From assembly GCA_001247695.2 (NCBI GenBank), contig LGRX02035439.1, positions 1 through 64,000 on the forward strand: 64,000 nucleotides of DNA. The letters are read 5' to 3'. Positions 1 to 11,500 of this stretch are shown piece by piece; position 1 is the stretch's first letter, and every line of letters begins with the position of its first letter. This DNA is from Cymbomonas tetramitiformis. Taxonomy: Eukaryota; Chlorophyta; Pyramimonadophyceae; Pyramimonadales; Pyramimonadaceae. The notes under the pieces are model-generated. The model was given only the letters and a program-made list of their open reading frames with translations, ran no database searches and was not told where the DNA came from. Made by a program: the position numbers and the translations under genes.

Positions 1-2263
1 GTGAGTAACGCGTGGAGTGCGATGGGGCGGTGCCAGTGCCGAGTGTGAGTCACGCGTGGAGTGCGGTGAGGCGGGGTCTTACGTGGAACCTCTCTGCAAC
101 CGGTACCCAAACTCGATGTTTTCCCCCTTTCTGTTGCAGCCCTCTCCAACGCCCCCCTTTCTGTCATCCCAGGGGTCACTCGGGAGTGCTTGGGAGCGTA
201 TGTGGGCCAGAGATACCGCGCCTGCAAGTTTAAGAACTCATGTCAGGGCCGGAGTCTCCGCATGCGCACGTGCAGATATCCCACCTTTATTCACACATGC
301 GTGCACATGCGTGCGTGTGGAGGCAGCTCCTTCAGGGCCTTTCGTGCGTACTCGTGTGGAAACGCTATATTCAAAGTTCCTCGAGAAAGTCAGTGTATTC
401 GACATGTGATTCAATTTTTATGCTGTATTTTTTCCGGGTTGAACGGCTGACTTGCCACACTGACTGCCACCGCGCATTCACCGTGATTGCATAAAGCCTA
501 CAGGAAAAGCCCGGGATAGGGAGGGGACAATAGGAGGTACTTTAAGCACTTCAACGCCATGTAACGCTGCTCCGTGTACTCCACAAGCACACCGCGCCTG
601 ATCCCCACATCACAGCGTGTGCCAATTTCAGGCTCATGGCAAACAACACCTCAGGGCCGTGTCAAGCCAAGCGGCAAAAAACCTTGCAGTCCAAAGCTTG
701 GTGCAAACCACAGCTGTTCACAAAGCGCACTTTGCAGTGCCCCCTACAGGGTGCGTGCAAGGTGAAGCGCAAGTTTGGGAGTAAGCAGATTTTCTTTATC
801 TATTTCCAACATAAAGCTACCCTCGATGCACTTGTGTGTCAAGAGTCGGGTATGGGCGGAAGTCTCTGATACCTCTCTTTGATTGCGTCTGGGGCGTCCT
901 TGCCGTCCTTCACAGATATATCGCCAATGGGGAGCCATCTGCTAACGTCCAAAGCGGGAGGCCTCAGACCGTTGTGAATATTTGCGCCAAGTTCGAGGAT
1001 CAGAAGCAATTCGAGTGATCGGCTACGTAGGTGCACCTGCCATCTGGCTTCCGCGCGAATAGGAAGAACTCGTGCGCCGTGGCGAGCTCGTCCTTGGTGA
1101 GAAGCGTGAAGCTGGAACAATCCTCCAGCCCTTCTTCAAGTCCAGGTTCTTTCATCTATTTTGAGGCTTTTGCAGCGCTCTGCAAAAGCACTCGTTCCCG
1201 AAAGCCGAGAAGCGCAAGCCACATAGTGGCTTCCAGCTAACGTATGCAGCGACAGCGTCCTAACGTAGACCCCTGCAGCTGAGATGGCAAAAGATGGCAT
1301 GACGTGGCAGGGCAACGACTGGGGCTGGGTCCACCTTGAAGCAGGCTTTGCAGTTGATGCCGCTGGAGATTTGGCTCTGCACCAACAAGAGTTATGTTAG
1401 GTCTTCTTGTCGGGGCACAGGAAAAGCCAGGTGCTCAGCCCCGCAAGTCCTCAGTAGGATTTCCTCTGGTTAAGGTGACGAGATAAGCCCAGAAAATTGA
1501 AAGCGGCGCGTCGATAGAATGCGTAAAGATGGCTGGATTCTAATACGAAGCGCGACGCGAGTGTCCACCACAGCGGTATTCTGAGAAGGCAGGACCGTGC
1601 AGTCAGGGAGCGCAATGCCAGAGTCTTACCCGAAACCCTTAGCTCCGGAGCCAGTTTTTTCAGGATTAGTTTTTTTCGCCAGAACTTGCAAATTGTGGCG
1701 ACTTCTGGTGGGAAACAGGCACACGCCTTACACAAGATGACCAAAGGCATGTCTTGAGCTGTCGCGGCATTCAAGTTGCAAGAGCTAGAACTCAAGCTCA
1801 ACAGGTACCAAAAATGTTACGAAGAAAAATATTTTCGCTCAAATTATGCTCTGCACGAAGCTAGAAGTGACGTGTACCTGTCCAGGCCAGCACGGGCAGG
1901 GGCTTTGCGTAAGCCCGCCGTCGCTTGGGTGCGAAAACTGAGCCTTTCTGAAGCCTTCCCGCACACGTGTTGTGATCTGATCGCTAACGACAACATGGCG
2001 TACTAGCGTACTGGTGCAGAAAATGTGATCTCTCAGAAAGCTTTGATGGAGCTCTATTGATGACGAGCCTGGCAATTGTTCGCTAGCACTTGTCGTCAAA
2101 ACGTCAAAACACTCGGCTAAAACTTATTATGAATTATCCGTATGCTGCCCCATCCTTTCGTTTGTTGAGCTTGTTTGCGGATGTTACTTGTGTGTTCTGT
2201 TGGGAGCTTGTGACACATGACAGTTGTTAATGCAAAATTATCCATTTTCCTCCATAGTCATCT
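1..2263. other. No gene recognised upstream of WDTC1-like gene
   Basis: Only short, uncorrelated open frames are visible. None shows a recognisable domain or a convincing exon with splice sites. The stretch could hold 5' non-coding exons or the promoter of the downstream WDTC1-like gene, but no sequence element shows this directly. Confidence 0.4.
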
Positions 2264-2365
2264 CATGACATGACATGACATGACATGACATGACATGACA
2301 TGACATGACATGACATGACATGACATGACATGACATGACATGACATGACATGACATGACATGACA
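2264..2365. repeat. (TGACA)n pentanucleotide microsatellite
   Basis: About 20 near-perfect copies of TGACA run without interruption. The array lies about 330 bp upstream of the proposed start codon of the WDTC1-like gene, so it is in the promoter or 5' UTR region. Confidence 0.95.
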
Positions 2366-2699
2366 CAGCAGACGAGAGATGACGAGAGCGGAGCTGAGTC
2401 ACAGTCAGACGTAGACGAGAACACATGTTAATCTTAAACAAAAAGTGGAGAGCGGACGGGAGTCGGACCGGGAGATGCACAACAGGACAGGACGAGGAGT
2501 AACCACACGATAGAACTCCTGAACTGGAAGACGAGAGCAGAAGGAGAAGCACATCTTTACAGTACCCTTCGTTTGCGGTCAAGTTCTGGATTCTGCAGCT
2601 GTATCTTAGCAGACCCAATTTCTAATAATTGAAACTTCCGCTTCACGCTGAGAGGAAGTGCCTGCATCCAGCTTTCTTGGGGCGAACTTGGCGGAAAAT

Positions 2700-5529
2700 A
2701 TGTTTAACCTTGTTGCACAGCGCGAGCAGGGCCGGCACGGGCTTCCGAGTACCTTCATCTCAGATATTTGGCGACGTCCCAGCTGTATCGAGCGCATGCG
2801 TCTCACAAGCGAGTTGGACTATCACCGTGGCTGCGTAAACCACATATCTTTTAACGCCACAGGTGATTGTCGCATTTCTCGACACACGCTCTTTCGCCAA
2901 CCGTTCTATCCATATCATTTTTCACTCTGCGCGCCCCATTCTTGCCGAATTCTAGTTTTCGATCGCTACACTGCACAGCATGCAGGCGCGTTGACTCGTC
3001 TGCGCCGCTGAGTGAGCGCTCGGTAGCTGCCCTCGCTTTGGTCACTGCAAAGGGTCCCGAACGTCAGCACAGTGGACGTCCGAGTGCTCACCGCAGAATG
3101 GCCTCCGGCAGATTCTGAGCTAACTATAGGCCTTTGTCTTTGCCATAGTATTCTCAAAATCGATGTGTGTGCTTAGAGATCGCCTGCTCTGTTCAGAACA
3201 TAAACCGAATATGCCCTTGGTGTCTTCGTGCCCCCATCCTCTGCAGGCGATATGCTTACCTCGGGCTCGGACGATGGGCAGCTCTGCTTATGGGATGTTG
3301 CAAGGCGAAAAGTTCGGGTAGGATATTGTCCTCCTCGCCAAGCTTGCAGTTGGCATATTGAAAGCTTGCAACTTGCGGCGCTGATGTGGTTGCGCGCACT
3401 TGATGTGCGCGTATCTCGAACCGCACCCCAACCGCTCACAGAATTAAGCTGAAGTGCCTCCTTCAGCTTCACTGTCCTGGAAGCACCCTCAGTCTCAGTC
3501 GCGCGCTCAGTTTCAGTCCACTTGACGGGGTCCCTTCTCCTGCAACCGACCTCACGCGCACCATTCTGGTATTAGTCTTCGGTCGCCGTGACCTTGGTCC
3601 GTGCGTTCCAGGGAGGGTCATAACTTCCTGTCAGTGTATCGCCTGCACGACTGTGGTATGCTCTCCTTGGGGTTCTTGCGAAGGATCGACTCAGAAGCCG
3701 CGCTTCGGCGCTCCGCTGCTTCGCCTCCTAGCCAACCTGGTGCAGCAACCACCCTGGGGCTGCGCAGACGGCGATACGGACAGGCCATACCGCGAATATC
3801 TTCTGCACGCGGATCATGCCTGGCACTGGCGACAACATCATTGCCACGTGTGCGGGCGATGCCGAGGTTTAGCCCCACAACCTTACCTCGAGGTCTGTGG
3901 AGCCGAAGGTGTGCCAAGCATGGCGGGAGGCATAGTGGCTTGAGCTGGAGAGGGTTGCTCGTGCTAACTGCTGCGGGTTTTACTATATCTAAAGTGTGAG
4001 GCGACTTTTCCAGAAAGAGGCCCCCTGTATCCTTGCTTACTTTGCGGGCGCCACCTGGGGGGGGCGGACGTGCACTGCAATTAGGGGCCGGCGCGCCGCA
4101 GAGGGGGATAGGCGCTTCGCAGTCAGGGGTAGCTACGCCGTAGTTTGGGGAAGACCACAACATAGTCAGGGGAAGGTTTGTTGCACTGCAGCATTCTGCA
4201 GTTAGGGATAGAAACGCCGTGGCAGGGCGTAGGTGCGGCACAGCGTGGAGAGGGCTCGCCGTTACACGAGGGTAGAAGTGCCGAAGTCACGGGTAGACGT
4301 TCCCCTTCGAAGGTTAGGCGCGCAGCCGTTGGGAAAAGGCACACGCTGCAGTTACGGGTGCGATTGCCTCACCGAGGGGGGACGCGCCGTAATCACAGGC
4401 ATACGCCACACTGAGGGGTGGACGTGCCGTAATAACGTACTCATGATCTTTGATTTGCTTCAAGACCATGACACTGCGCACAACAAACACCTAACAATCG
4501 AGATATGAGTCATGATTATGACAACGTGGGGTGGACTGGGCAGGTACGCGTGCACAACGTGTCGAAGGAGAAATGCACCACGTTCCGCTGCCACTGCAAC
4601 CGGGTGAAGAAGATGGTGGTCGAGCCCGACAATCCACACGTGCTCTTGAGGTTTGTCTCACGTGTCTGCTGCCACACAGCCATGGCTTCCGCATGGGACA
4701 GGATCGGGCGTGTTTCTCTCAGGACTGGATGCTTCGATCTCGCCTTGGCAAGGCCCTTGCGACGCATCACGGCGTCCTCAACGCCTTCCCCGTCAACGCA
4801 CACTCCTCGACAGGATCTTCTTGACCTGTTCCCCCTCTGCCCCGCTCGATGCACTCTCCCGGACAAATCCTAATCATACTAGTTCCCTGGCTACACACCC
4901 ATTCACGCGCTTCCCTCAGCAGAGCCACCTCAAGCCTGCCCCCCTCACGCCCTGCCATCGATGCGCTTCCTTCAGCAGAGCCACCTCAAGCCTGCCCCCT
5001 CACGCCCTGCCATCGACGCGCTTCCCTCAACAGAGCCACCTCAAGCCTGCCCCCTCACGCCCTGCCATCGATGCGCTTCCCTCAGCAGAGCCACCTCAAG
5101 CCTGCCCCCTCACGCCCTGCCAGCGATGCGCCTCAGCAGAGCCACCTCAAGCCTGCCCCCCTCGCGCCCTGCCATCGATGCGCTTCCCGGCACCAACCCC
5201 TCTCAGCAAGCGTCTGCCATGCCGTCTCCAGCCCACTGTAGCGGTGAGAGGCTGCGGGCTGGGAGGCGTCAACAGCGGCGGGGAGGATGGTACAGTACGG
5301 AATCATGATCTGAGGTGCGGGCGACGCGGATTTCCCCGGGTCTCCTGTTTATGCCTTGCTCAAAGCCTGAGCTGTGAGTTTATTGCAGGTGCCGAGTACC
5401 CGTAAGATAGTCGATCTTGGCCGGCTTGACTCCACGAATAATATAACGTTCTCAACGTGCGGAGGGGCGCCTTTCAGGGAGCACCACACATGCGTTGCCA
5501 ATGCACGGGATGACGAGGATGATGACAGG
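2700..5529 (+). other. Exon block 1: N-terminal WD40 blades of the WDTC1-like gene
   Basis: Six exons join in frame: 2700-2862 (ends phase 1), 3247-3317, 3768-3866, 4544-4650 (ends phase 2), 5276-5314 (phase 2) and 5478-5529 (ends phase 0 at a strong GTAAGT donor). The start is the ATG at 2700 opening MFNLVAQREQGRHG, which corresponds to the short basic leader before the first blade in the family. The block ends in the run DDEDDDR, where relatives have an acidic loop before the 'V(L)VD(L/C)' segment. That following exon, between 5530 and 6906, was not identified. Confidence 0.85.
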
Positions 5530-8500
5530 GTAAGTCGCTCGTTCGAACACTTCTAGTGCATCAACCGCGACGTCGGGTTCGCTGAGCCATGTTCCACGTG
5601 GCCGGGCACACCTCTGATCACTTTCCCGCATCCACGTACCGTGGAACGCCCTCGGACCACTTGCCCGCATCCACGTACTATAGGCCAACAAATCTAAAGA
5701 TCTCCACAAGGCCAACATGAAATGGGCGATATGTTGGGGAAATGAACGGTCGATCTATTCAATGGTGTATGGTGTCACGTCGACGATGACGATTGGTTTA
5801 TGATCAACAATGAGGTCGATGACACAATCCAGACTCGCGACACGTTGACGACTCGTTTCATATGATGACGAGACGAGAGACACGGGCAATCTAGGAACTT
5901 TGGACGATGCGACGATGGCATCGTGTCATCATACAACACTGCGATCGGAGATTGTTAATTCACTGATCACAATATAGCTTTGATAAATTGTGTACGTATG
6001 GAAGTCAGTAATCTGCCTAGGTTCATCGTTATAAAGAGGGGTCCCTGGACCCCCCTCGGACCACTTGCCCACATCCACGTAATCTGGAACCCCATCAGAC
6101 CCCTAGGCCCCCTTCACATGTCCTGTCACCCCCTTGGACCACTTGGCAACATCCACGTGCCGTGGCGCCCCCTTAGAATAGTTAGCAACCTACACATTCC
6201 CTCTTAACCCACTCACCCCTCTTATCCGTCTCGCCCCCTCACCCTTGTCACTCCTGTTCTTCTCCCCCCTTTCACTCTCCCCCACCATTCAGATTGCATT
6301 CTTCCCCCGGACCCCTCTCATCCCTCCCTCTCCTTTCATCCCTCAGTCTGATCTCCGGTCGGTGTGTGGTGTGCAGTACCGCGCGTTCTTCACACCATGG
6401 AACGAGGGCTGCAGCAACGTAGCTATCAGCCAGACTGCCGTGCGGATCCCCTTCACTCTCTCCAGCACCGTTCCGGCAGCCATGCTGTGTTACTCGCATC
6501 ATGTCGCATGAAGCAGCCGTGGCTCTGTTGCCTCTCCCACAGCATCCCCATAACCGGTTGTCAACTCGAGGACAGCCGGTGAGCCTCTCTGCAACGGGCC
6601 GCCTGAGCTCACAGGCTCTCAGCTGCACTTTCCACAATCCGCAGACTACGTCCCGAGGAGAATGTGTTCTCCCCCCCTTATCTCCCCCCTCGGTCCACCT
6701 CTCCGCACTGCTCCTTGTGTCCCCCCTCGACCCACCTCTCCGCACTGCACCTTGTGTCCTCACTGGATCCACCTCTCCGCACTGCTCCTCGCGTCTTTCC
6801 TCTCTCGACTCGTCTCTCCTCTACCAAAGGGCAATTCGACTTTCGATGCGCTGGTGCGGAGGCTGAAGGGGTTGGTGGAGTGCGGGGGCTGGCGGGCACT
6901 TCTCAGGAGATCTTCAGCATTTCTCTATCTGCGCATCGTCCTTGGCTCTTGGCCGTCGGTTCAAGTGACTGTCATCTGAGAGTTTACGACCGGCGCTTCA
7001 TGCCAACGGCAGGTGACCTCAGCACCGGCTTCCGCCCTCAGTGGCCGACCGTTCCCGACCCTGATACCAGCTTCCATGCGCCCGGAGCAAAGGGCTACGT
7101 GTGGATGAGTTCACATGCCAGTGATTCTCACTCTTCGCTTGGGCAGCGCGAGACGGTGGCCACGTGTTCAGAGTGCGCTGCACCGCACAAGTCACATGGG
7201 CTGCTTACCGACTTCTTCATCAGCATGTGCATCGAGTGCACCTGAGCGGTGCGGGGGCGGGGAGCGCGTCGTTGGCGCTCAGGGCCCAAGCAGGGTCGAA
7301 AGAAGGAGGCTGGGCGCATAATGCGAACATCTCCCAAGCTCGGCACCCGACTCCAAGTGGACCCCTCCTCGTGCATTACAGGCACGTGGCACCCCTGTTC
7401 ACCCTTGCCTCCCTTGTGCATCACAAGTTAGAAACCCCCCTCTTCACCCCTGCATCACTGGTGAGCAGCCCCCGTCTCCGGCCCTGCCCTCCGTGTGCAC
7501 CATAGGTGAGCAGCCCGTGTCTCAACTCCTGCCCTCCGTATCGCTTTCTCATCCTTTGTGTAGCTGTGCTCCTACAGTGCGCCTCCACCTCCGTGTTAAC
7601 CCCTCTCGTGTCCCGCGGTCCCCGGGTTCCTCTCCCCAGGGAGCTTCTGGGGGACGAGGGGGGTGTTGGTACAAAGGAGAGTCTGCATTTGGAAGTGTGA
7701 TCGTGGGCGAGGGGGATGTTGGTACAATGGAGAGTCTGCATTTGGAAGTGTGATCGGGGCGAGGGGGTGTTACAATGGAGAGTCTGCATTTGGAAGTGTG
7801 ATCGTGGGCGAGGGGATGTTGGTACAAGGAGAGTCTGCATTTGGAGGTGTGATCGGGGGCGGGGGGGTGCTGTTACAATGCAGGGGTCCGCATAAGCCGC
7901 TGTGGGACACACGTCCTTGCCAGCTACCTAGGTTGGTTGCCAATGCCATCACGCATGCCTGAGTTCGTCACACGTGAGACGAATGCACCGCGGGATACAT
8001 GGAGTGTGTCACACGGCGCCTGACCCAGCTATGACCATCTCCCCCATAAATCACTGCACAACTTTCATATCCACTCTCATGACTGACCGGGCACCACCCT
8101 TCATCCCATGACGTTGTGGCGGGTGCTGTGCTGGGGTTGCAGGCGGCAGCATCTACCTCTTTGACGTGCAGGTGTGTCTTGGGAGTCTCTAGCAGCACGC
8201 ACAACTCCGCGTTTTCCTGTTCGACCTTGCCTTCAGATGCATTTTGCCTTGGTCCTCATCGTGGGGTCCTCCACAGGCTTGCCAACACTAGAGGCAGAGC
8301 GGCGCCGTCTCATGCAGAGGGCCGAGCGGGGAGGAGGGAGGTTGGGATATCTGGTCCTGTATCCAGGGTGCTCTGCCAGGAGCCGCACAAAACCTCCATG
8401 GCGCTAGCAGCAGTAGAGGAAGGCAGAGTGGGGCACCTGTCGGTGGCCGGGCCCGTGCTGGTGGCGGTGTTGGAGGTTGTCGGAGGACGCCGCAGCACTC

Positions 8501-11500
8501 ACCAATACCTTCCAGTAGTGGGTCCGGGGAGGTGAGAGCCTCGCAACTCGCAACGATGTCACACACGTCGCCCTCAGAGGAGATGCCTCTTGCCCCACAC
8601 GTCGCCCTCGGAGGGTGCTCTGTGTACTTGTTCGCCCGTTGATGCGTCCCGGGCTCCCGAGGCCGCCTCGCACCAGCTGGATTTCAGCAGCTGACTTGCA
8701 GCAGATGCGTCTGAAGTGCACCGTCCGCCGCCCGCAGCCTTGAGCCACTCTGTGTCTTGAGGGATCCCTCCGCACACTGCAGCAGGCCGCCCGCGCAACC
8801 CCTCCCGAGGCCTGCCGCAGGCCCCATGCGGCGACTGCAGCTGTGCTCATCGCCAGATGTAATCGACCCGGCCCGGGGGACTTTGTGTGCTCACTCGCAC
8901 GGGCCGCGTGGGGAGTGCCTATCGTAAGTGCCATTCAGGTAAAGGGGAGTGAGCCGAGGGAGAGACTGGTGGGAAAGTTAGGGTGAGTGCGGGAAGAGAG
9001 GCTGAATGGCGAAGTACTGGGGGGGAGGCGCGGGGGTGGGGGCGGCCTCAGGAAGAGGCATCTGACCCAGAGGAGTCCGAAATGCAGGCCGAAGAGGATG
9101 AGGAGGAGGAGGAGGAGGAGGAGCCAACAATCGCGGGATTGCCGAATGAGGTGTTTGTGGAAGCACTGGTGTGCCTGAGCCCTGCCGTCACCTTTGCCGC
9201 TTGCAGCCTCGGTTTTAGAATTCGGGGTGGGAATAAGCACAAGAAGCAATTAACACTGTCCATTACACAAGCTTAATAGTCCGTTCGCTGATCGAGCAGA
9301 CACTCAGCGACCACAGTCACGCAAATGTGTATTTCATTTTCGCATTTTCGGGGCCTCGTTTGTTGGTGGGAGTGGGGTGCTAGATGGATGATGGATGGTG
9401 GGAGTGGGGTGCTAGATGGATGATGGATGGTGGATGCTGAATGGAGGGGTTGGGGTGCTGGGGTGCTGGATGGATGATGGATGGTGGATGATGAATGGAG
9501 GGGGTTGGGGTGCTCGGGTGCTGGATGGATGATGGATGGCGGGAGTGGGGTGCTAGATGGATGATGGATGGTGGATGCTGAATGTAGGGGGTTGGGGTGC
9601 TAGATGGATGATGGATGGTGGGAGTGGATGCTAGATGGATGATGGTTGGTGGATGCTGACTGGAGGGGTTTGGGTTGCTGGGGTGCTGGATGGATGTTGG
9701 ACCAATGATACGTGGAAAGCGGAGGATGGGCAGAAATGGATAAAGATGTATTTAGTGTGCAGCGCCAGAATGAGTAAGGGGAGGAAGGGGTGGTGATGGG
9801 GGTGCGGCGCTGGATTGATCATCTGTGGAAGAATGGGGAGGGAGGGGTATGCTATCTATGTTTGAAGGATAATGGATGGGAGAGGAGGCTGTGGGTGGAT
9901 GGACGGGAAAGGTGGAAAGGGTGCTGGATGATGATGGGTGAAAACCGGTGGGAAGGCGCAGGGTCTGGTGCGGTACCAGACTGACTGACAGGTGGAATGG
10001 GAGGGGGTTGTGTGTGCTGCCCGGTTGGGGACTCGCAGATGGAGCTCAAGCGTGCAGGTGAGCGCGGCGCCGCCCTGCGCCAACTCAGGCACCCTCGTGC
10101 ATCTCATTCTGCCTCCCTCTGCCCTCGCCGCCTCCTGATTGGTTCCTTGGCGCAGATACTGCTTCGTGCAGGTCCCACCTTGACGCGCGACAAGGGGGGG
10201 GGAAGTAGGGCGTGATCGAAGCAGATCTTGGAAGGCATTGTAGTGGGGTTGGGGGGGTCCATGGGCAAGGGAGAAGGACAAGGGGGTGGGGGGCAGGGCG
10301 AGCCCTTGCGCGAGGAAGCCACATCGGGGCTCAGGCGCACTGCACCAGCGGTATCCTCCTGCTCGAGGGCGCGGCCTCCGCCACCACGGAGGTGCCTCCC
10401 GCCGCCCAGGCCTCACGCTGCCTTCTGCTTCACTGATTGGCCATCTCGCCGCGCGTTGCCACTGAGCCACAGCCCACCCGCACTAGCAGGGAACGAGCAG
10501 CACCGCCCCAGGCCCCGGCTCGATTCAAAGGTCCCCCAGCGTGGTTGTGCAGAGACTTGATCATCGGGAAAAGTTGCTCCGGTGCAATGGCGCGCTGCAT
10601 GAGAGAGGCGCTGAGAGGGGGTTGGCCGAGCTGTCCGTGGCAGGGGCTCTGGGGGCAGCTCTGAGGCACCCCGCAGGGTCCCTGCCATGTGGTGCGTGTG
10701 GGCCGGAGATGTCAACGGTTTTGAGGGGATGCAGGGAGAAGACACGTGGCACCCGCCCAGCAAGCTGAGGCGTGTGCTTGGGCGTCTTTACCTGCAGGCG
10801 CGTGCTGAGAGGATGCTTTCTCTTCCTGTCTGATAGCATGAGCAGGCGGCTTTGCCCACTGCTAGGAGGGCCGTGCTGGGAGGGCGCTCTGCTTGGATGG
10901 TGCCTGCGGAACCGCGGCAAGGGCTGCGCCTGTATTGGCTCACGCTATATACTGTTGGCCGGAGCAGCTGCGAAAACAGTAGTGCCGGGATCCTGAAGCT
11001 CTGCTGGTGGCGGCGCAGAGGGCAGCGGCGCAGCTGGGCCGAGCCGAGCGTCTCGCGCAGAGCTCCGAGCTGGAGGATCCTCTGGAGGTGTCCGAGGATG
11101 AGGGTGCCGCCGCAGAGGAGCTGCGGGCCGCTGCCTCCAAGCTGTATGAGCAGGCCCTGGTGGTGAGCCACGTCCGCCCTGCTCTCCCCTCCCTGGCAGA
11201 TTTCCCCTTCAGCCCGCGCTCCACCGGAGCAAGCAACGGAGCTCAGGGCTCTGCGCACCTGGAGATTGAGATTGAGATTCCTTTGCATGAACAGCTTTGC
11301 CCTCATCGCACCACGCCTCCGCCCCGAGAATCCACTGCGAGCCCTGATGGAGCCCTGCGCCCTGCCGCTGATCGATGCGCCGACCTATCCCCTCCCCCTT
11401 CATCCCCAGAACCGCATGAGCTTGACGCCCCGCTCGCTCTTGAGCTTGACGCCCCGCTCGCTCTTGAGCTTGACGCCCCGCTCGCTCTTGAGCTTGCCGC

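Noticed and set aside
4653..5405. 250-residue plus ORF rich in PSRPAIDALP
   Set aside because: It crosses two WDTC1-like exons in the wrong frame and the minisatellite between them.
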